Below are positions 40,383 through 44,095 of a DNA stretch of 44,095 nt, piece after piece. Every line of letters starts with the position of its first letter. Position 1 is the stretch's first letter. A program made the position numbers and the translations under genes. Below the pieces are notes generated by a model. It was given only the letters and a program-made list of their open reading frames with translations. It ran no database searches and was not told the origin of the DNA. Source of the DNA: Candidatus Galligastranaerophilus faecipullorum (lineage in GTDB: Bacteria; Cyanobacteriota; Vampirovibrionia; Gastranaerophilales; Gastranaerophilaceae); the NCBI GenBank assembly GCA_018713115.1, contig DVFS01000016.1, positions 1 through 44,095 of the forward strand, in the 5' to 3' direction.

Positions 40383-40397
40383 AGGAGAAAAACGCTT

Positions 40398-41285
40398 TTG
40401 CCGCCTGAAATTTTACCGATATTAACAGGATTGTGGGCCGGATATGTCATATATGCTTTTTATGACACCGATGACAATTTTGTGCGCAAAAGATTGAATA
40501 AAACAGGCGGCAAAAAAAAGACAAAAAGCCTTTATAATTCTTTTGCACAGGTGTTAAGACCTTTTTCACTGAAAAGTATTTCAAATAAAGTTTCAAGAAA
40601 TAAAATCCATACCCTGCTGCATTCGCTCGGTGTGGCATCGGGTGATGATGATATTCTGGAATTTGAAAATAGAAGACTTTTTTCGCTTCTGATTGCCGTT
40701 ATATGCTGTGCAATTGTCTTATTTCTCTTCTTTAATACAACAACCGCAGCATGTGCATTGCTTGTTTGCTATATGACCTATAAATATCCCGAATACAGGA
40801 TTATGGGGATTATAAAAAAGAAAAGAAAAGAGTTTATACGTTTTTTCCCTGACGCTGTTGATTTGCTTTCGGTATGTGTTGAGGCGGGACTTGGTATAGA
40901 CGGTGCAATAGAGCGTGTGGCGCAGGAGTTCAGCGGACTGTCGCGCGCCGTAAGTAGTGAATTTACAAGGCTTTCAAAAGATGTAATGTCGGGGCTTGCG
41001 CGTGAAGAAGCGCTTAAAAATATGATGAAGCGTGTTAATACCCAGGATTTACAATCCTTTTGCGCAATGCTTGTCCAGTCTGAAAAAATGGGTACAAGCA
41101 TTGCGCAGTCATTAAGGGTTTATTGTGAAACCCTGCGTACAAGAAAAAAGCAGCGTATTGAAGAACTTGTTCAGAGTGCAAGCGCTAAAATGACAATACC
41201 TATGATATTGTTTCTTTTGCCCGCTTTGTTTATAGTAATTTTATATCCCGCGGTAATTAAGATTATGGAGAATATGGCAGGTTAG
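40398..41285 (+). CDS. tadC: Tad pilus inner-membrane platform protein TadC
   Basis: This 295-residue protein starts at TTG 40398, with GAGGAG about 10 nt upstream. It has an N-terminal helix, two helices near 95-125, a type II secretion F domain (FFPDAVDLLSVCVEAGLGIDGAIERVAQEF, in parts FFPDAVDLLSVCV and GLGIDGAIERVA), LVQSEKMGTSIAQSLRVY, and a final helix with MTIPMILFLLPALFIVILYPA (in part). It is the partner of TadB. It is the last Tad gene; no TadD, TadE/F, Flp pilin or prepilin peptidase follows within the window. Confidence 0.9.
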   Translation: MPPEILPILTGLWAGYVIYAFYDTDDNFVRKRLNKTGGKKKTKSLYNSFAQVLRPFSLKSISNKVSRNKIHTLLHSLGVASGDDDILEFENRRLFSLLIAVICCAIVLFLFFNTTTAACALLVCYMTYKYPEYRIMGIIKKKRKEFIRFFPDAVDLLSVCVEAGLGIDGAIERVAQEFSGLSRAVSSEFTRLSKDVMSGLAREEALKNMMKRVNTQDLQSFCAMLVQSEKMGTSIAQSLRVYCETLRTRKKQRIEELVQSASAKMTIPMILFLLPALFIVILYPAVIKIMENMAG

Positions 41286-41286
41286 T

Positions 41287-42354
41287 ATGATGAAAAAATA
41301 TGAAGAGTTAATGAGATTATGCATTGAATCCGCTTCAAAATATCGTTTTGAAGCAGCTCCAAACCCGATGGTCAGCGCGATTATATACGATGAGAGAGAA
41401 GATAAGATTATATCTCAAGGAGTGCACAGAAAGTACGGCGAAAACCACGCCGAAAGAGATGCTGTAGAGAAAGCCGGGGATTGTGACTTTAGTGACAAAA
41501 CAATCATAGTTAACCTTGAACCCTGTGCACATCAGGGCAAAACCCCTCCGTGTGCGGATTTAATTGTTGAAAAAGGTTTTAAAAAAGTGGTTATAGGTAC
41601 CTATGACCCCAACCCCCTTGTTTGCGGGCAGGGAATATTAAAAATTAAAAACGCGGGCATTGAAGTTGTAACGGGTGTTTTAGAAGACGAGTGCAAAGAG
41701 TTGAATAAAGTCTTTATAAAAAACGTAACCAAAAAAATGCCCTATGTGCTTGTAAAAATTGCAACCACGCTTGATTCCAAGATTGTAACCGCAGGCGGCG
41801 AGTCAAAGTGGATAACGGGTGAAGCCTCAAGAGAGTATGTGCAGAAACTAAGGTCGCAGCACTTTGCAATCCTGAGCGGCTCGGGCACGGTGCTTGCTGA
41901 CAACCCCGCTCTTACATGCAGAATAAAAGGCGAGAGGACGCCTGACAGGGTTATTATAGACAGGCACGGGAAAATATCTTTTGACTATCAGGTATTCAGA
42001 GATGACGGCGCAAGGGTGTTCCTTGCCACAAACAACCTCAACAGGGATTTTCCCAAAAACGTTACTCCTGTTGAGTTTGCAAACTTTAGAGATTTATTTT
42101 CCAAGCTCTATAACTTAGGTGTCTACTCTATCCTTGTAGAAACAGGCAAAACCATACTTACGGCAATTATAAAACAGGAAATGGCGGATGAGCTTTATAA
42201 ATTTGTATCTCCTAAAATTTTTGGCACGGGGCTTGATTTTATCGGCAATCTGGGTGTATATAAAATAAATGAAGCTTATAAATTGAAGTTTTGTGATATG
42301 GAAAAAGTTGATGAGGATGTGCTCATAAAGGCAAAATTCCTCTATGAAGATTAA
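41287..42354 (+). CDS. ribD: Riboflavin biosynthesis deaminase/reductase RibD
   Basis: This is a 355-residue bifunctional protein. The deaminase domain (1-145) has the zinc motif HAERDAVEKAG and NLEPCAHQGKTPPCADLI (cytidine-deaminase type PC-x-x-x-GKTPPC). The reductase domain (150-355) has IATTLDSKIVTAGGESKWITG, AILSGSGTVLADNPALTCR and the final DELYKFVSPKIFGTG. It performs two steps after the first GTP ring opening in riboflavin synthesis, matching the flavin demand of EtfAB and the flavodiiron protein. It directly follows tadC (1 bp gap). The start is ATG 41287 or the next Met at 41290. Confidence 0.94.
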   Translation: MMKKYEELMRLCIESASKYRFEAAPNPMVSAIIYDEREDKIISQGVHRKYGENHAERDAVEKAGDCDFSDKTIIVNLEPCAHQGKTPPCADLIVEKGFKKVVIGTYDPNPLVCGQGILKIKNAGIEVVTGVLEDECKELNKVFIKNVTKKMPYVLVKIATTLDSKIVTAGGESKWITGEASREYVQKLRSQHFAILSGSGTVLADNPALTCRIKGERTPDRVIIDRHGKISFDYQVFRDDGARVFLATNNLNRDFPKNVTPVEFANFRDLFSKLYNLGVYSILVETGKTILTAIIKQEMADELYKFVSPKIFGTGLDFIGNLGVYKINEAYKLKFCDMEKVDEDVLIKAKFLYED

Positions 42355-42366
42355 AAGGAGAAAGCT

Positions 42367-42804
42367 TTGAAAATTCTTGTTATAAACGGTCCGAATCTTA
42401 ATATGCTCGGAATAAGAGAGCCTGAAATATACGGTTCCTTTACCCTTGAAGATATTGAAAAAGAACTTATAAGTTATGCGGCGGAACTTGATTCAAATAT
42501 TTCGCTTGAATTTTTCCGGTCAAATTTTGAGGGTGAAATCATAGATAAAATTCAAAGTGCGCTTAATTGTTTTGACGGTATTATTATAAACCCCGCCGCC
42601 TATACACATACAAGCGTTGCGATTTCAGACGCTGTTGCCGCAGTAGGGATAAAAACCGTTGAAGTACACCTGAGCAATATTTATTCAAGAGAAGAATTCA
42701 GACACAACTCCTACATTGCGCCAAAGTGCTTGGGACAGGTGGCGGGATTTTCCAAAACAGGCTACAAAATGGCGCTTCTGGGGCTTTATGAAGCGCTTAA
42801 ATAG
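42367..42804 (+). CDS. aroQ: 3-dehydroquinate dehydratase, type II
   Basis: This is a 145-residue protein, normal for the type II enzyme. TTG 42367 behind AAAAGGAG gives [15 protein letters not shown], the family's own N-terminus. The catalytic Tyr is in [11 protein letters not shown], followed by [28 protein letters not shown], and the His/Ser-Asn/Arg set [18 protein letters not shown]. It makes 3-dehydroshikimate in the shikimate pathway. It is 12 bp downstream of ribD and 2 bp upstream of thiL. Confidence 0.96.
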   Translation: MKILVINGPNLNMLGIREPEIYGSFTLEDIEKELISYAAELDSNISLEFFRSNFEGEIIDKIQSALNCFDGIIINPAAYTHTSVAISDAVAAVGIKTVEVHLSNIYSREEFRHNSYIAPKCLGQVAGFSKTGYKMALLGLYEALK

Positions 42805-42806
42805 AT

Positions 42807-43703
42807 ATGCAAAATAAAGAACTGAAATTTATAGAAATCATTAAAAATTCACTTTCGGACAATTCTTATCTGGGGGATGACTGCGCATTTTTAAAAGATT
42901 TAAATTTATGCATAAGCTCGGATATGCTTGTCGAGGGTGTGCATTTTGATTTTAAATACACAACTCCCGCACTTCTTGCAAGAAAGGCGCTAAAGGTCAA
43001 TATAAGCGACATACTGGCTTCAGGAGCATATCCGCTTTATGCAACAGTATGTCTTTCAGGCAGACCGGATGAGGATTTTATGGAAAAATTTTACTCTTCA
43101 ATAAATTCCTGTGCGCTTGAATACGGAGTAAAAATAATAGGCGGGGATTTAACCGCTTCAAAAGACCTGACAATTTCAATCTGTATTTTAGGCAGCGGCA
43201 GAGGAAGAAATATTTCATCAAGAAAAAATGCCAAAAAAGGCTATATCCTTGCCCTTTGCGGGAATTTTGGCGCAAGTGCAAGAGGGCTTAAAATGCTCTT
43301 TGAGAATCCGCGTGAAAATAATGTATTTACAAAAGCGCATCTTGACCCCGATATTCAGGTTAAATGCTCGGAGGCAATTGCAAGCCGCGCCCTTGAGCCG
43401 TATGCCATGATGGATTCTTCAGACGGACTTATAAATGCTCTTGAATGGATTGCAAAAAGTTCAAATGCAGGTTTTAGTGTTGATTATGAAAAAATCCCCA
43501 AAATTGACGGCACATCAAGAGCCGAAGTGCTTTTTGGCGGGGAAGACTATTCTCTTGTGTGCGCTTTATCAAAGAGCGATTTTGAAAGGGTAAATTGTCC
43601 CGAACTTATAGCGGCAGGTGTTGTCACGGATACGGGCAGAATTTTTATAGACGGAAAAGATATAGAAAACGAAACAAGAGAGGAGTTTTTGCACTTTGAT
43701 TAG
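42807..43703 (+). CDS. thiL: Thiamine-monophosphate kinase
   Basis: This 298-residue protein has the PurM-like fold: GDDCAFLKDLNLCISSDMLVEGVHFDF (21-47, in parts GDDCAFL and SSDMLVEGVHF), ARKALKVNISDILASGAYPLYATVCL (a Mg2+/ATP region), IGGDLTASKDLTISICILG, MMDSSDGLINAL and VLFGGEDYSLVCAL. It phosphorylates thiamine monophosphate to thiamine diphosphate. No clear ribosome site precedes ATG 42807, which lies 2 bp after aroQ, so it is translationally coupled. It overlaps ispD by 8 bp. Confidence 0.93.
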   Translation: MQNKELKFIEIIKNSLSDNSYLGDDCAFLKDLNLCISSDMLVEGVHFDFKYTTPALLARKALKVNISDILASGAYPLYATVCLSGRPDEDFMEKFYSSINSCALEYGVKIIGGDLTASKDLTISICILGSGRGRNISSRKNAKKGYILALCGNFGASARGLKMLFENPRENNVFTKAHLDPDIQVKCSEAIASRALEPYAMMDSSDGLINALEWIAKSSNAGFSVDYEKIPKIDGTSRAEVLFGGEDYSLVCALSKSDFERVNCPELIAAGVVTDTGRIFIDGKDIENETREEFLHFD

Positions 43704-44095
43704 TACGATAATCACTGCAGGAGGGTCGTCTTTGCGTTTTGGCGAAAATAAACTTCTTGTAAAAATTGACAACTTGAGTGTTATAGAGCATACAATTTTA
43801 AAATTTCTTGATGTATCGGATGAAATAGTTATTCCGGCAACGGATTCAACGCGCGGGTTTATTGAAAAAAGTCCGGTTTATAACGGTGAAAAAATATCCT
43901 TTGCACCTTTTGGCCCGACGCGTCAGCAAAGTGTTTATAATGCACTTTTGACCTGTAAATTTAAAGATTATGTTTTAATCCATGACGGTGCAAGACCCTT
44001 TATAGAAACGGGCGATATAAAAAATATAATTGAAGAAGTTAAATTAAAACAGGCTGTTTGCAGCGGAGTTTTTGCGGTTGATACCATAAAAATCG
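43696..44095 (+). CDS. ispD: 2-C-methyl-D-erythritol 4-phosphate cytidylyltransferase (partial, cut by window edge)
   Basis: TTG 43696 gives (M)ISTIITAGGSSLRFGENKLL, the nucleotide-binding start of IspD. GAGGAG lies about 11 nt upstream, inside thiL. The frame continues through FGPTRQQSVYNALLTC and VLIHDGARPFI (the family's H-D-x-A-R-P motif) and FAVDTIKI, and runs off the window, giving about 133 residues out of roughly 230. IspD couples CTP to methylerythritol phosphate in the MEP isoprenoid pathway. The usual G-S-G-x-R-M loop is GGSSLRFG here, still acceptable for the family. Confidence 0.9.
   Translation, partial: MISTIITAGGSSLRFGENKLLVKIDNLSVIEHTILKFLDVSDEIVIPATDSTRGFIEKSPVYNGEKISFAPFGPTRQQSVYNALLTCKFKDYVLIHDGARPFIETGDIKNIIEEVKLKQAVCSGVFAVDTIKI

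Noticed and set aside
1-44095. CRISPR arrays, insertion sequences, integrases, tRNA and rRNA genes.
   Set aside because: I saw no regular spaced repeats, transposase or integrase motifs, cloverleaf-like sequence or rRNA segments. The largest gaps (about 270 bp) are accounted for by promoters, terminators and hairpins.
43696-44095. A truncated or broken ispD.
   Set aside because: The frame is intact up to the last base. It is cut only by the window edge.

Overview
The window is AT-rich, gene-dense bacterial chromosome. The best guess for its source is a non-photosynthetic, gut-type relative of the cyanobacteria (Vampirovibrionia/Melainabacteria, order Gastranaerophilales). This is an inference. 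It rests on the mix of a B12-dependent class II ribonucleotide reductase, a K+-dependent-type membrane pyrophosphatase, EtfAB, a rubredoxin/flavodiiron pair, a Tad pilus cluster, the MEP-pathway gene ispD, and low-complexity proteins of unknown function with short N-terminal tags ending in an aromatic-Gly motif. No rRNA or tRNA gene is present to settle it.

Layout. Positions 1-3000 are an accessory-looking island: the start of a membrane protein cut by the left edge, a 32-residue peptide gene, three paralogous two-helix membrane proteins on the minus strand, two anchored exported proteins (one LprI-like), and a perfect 28-bp repeat that joins the peptide's tail to a second hairpin. 3.2-7.1 kb holds an alpha/beta hydrolase-fold protein with an altered catalytic site, an orphan DNA methyltransferase and a 721-residue lineage-type protein. 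7.2-11.8 kb holds etfB-etfA, a DnaJ-like chaperone with half a zinc finger, a YitT transporter-like protein and a solute-binding lipoprotein. 11.9-19.6 kb is a forward run: membrane pyrophosphatase, YjbQ, an M24 aminopeptidase, a GT-C glycosyltransferase, a SpoU rRNA methyltransferase, a 62-residue protein and gpsA. dnaB faces it. 21-24 kb holds a short flagellin with a CsrA-like leader, a small XRE regulator and radA. 24-29.7 kb is on the minus strand: nrdJ, a PIG-L-like protein lacking its metal motif, rubredoxin, flavodiiron protein and a PLP enzyme. 29.9-34.4 kb holds TPR, NrnA, YihY, YhaM, a secreted unknown and PncC/CinA. 34.5-44.1 kb is one tightly packed forward array: cpaB-rcpA-cpaE-cpaF-tadB-tadC, followed without a visible break by ribD, aroQ, thiL and ispD (cut by the right edge).

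How genes work together. EtfAB, the pyrophosphatase, the rubredoxin/flavodiiron module and class II NrdJ fit an anaerobe that tolerates oxygen. The Tad genes make the secretin, motor and inner-membrane platform of a Flp-type pilus; pilins and prepilin peptidase lie elsewhere.

The most interesting general signal is in translation initiation. Seven genes have no Shine-Dalgarno sequence and instead carry a -10-like hexamer ending exactly 6 nt before the ATG, several with a -35 at 16-17 bp. This predicts leaderless mRNAs. Other genes here have strong Shine-Dalgarno sites, and five or six use TTG starts. No CRISPR array, insertion sequence, integrase or complete novel defence system was found.
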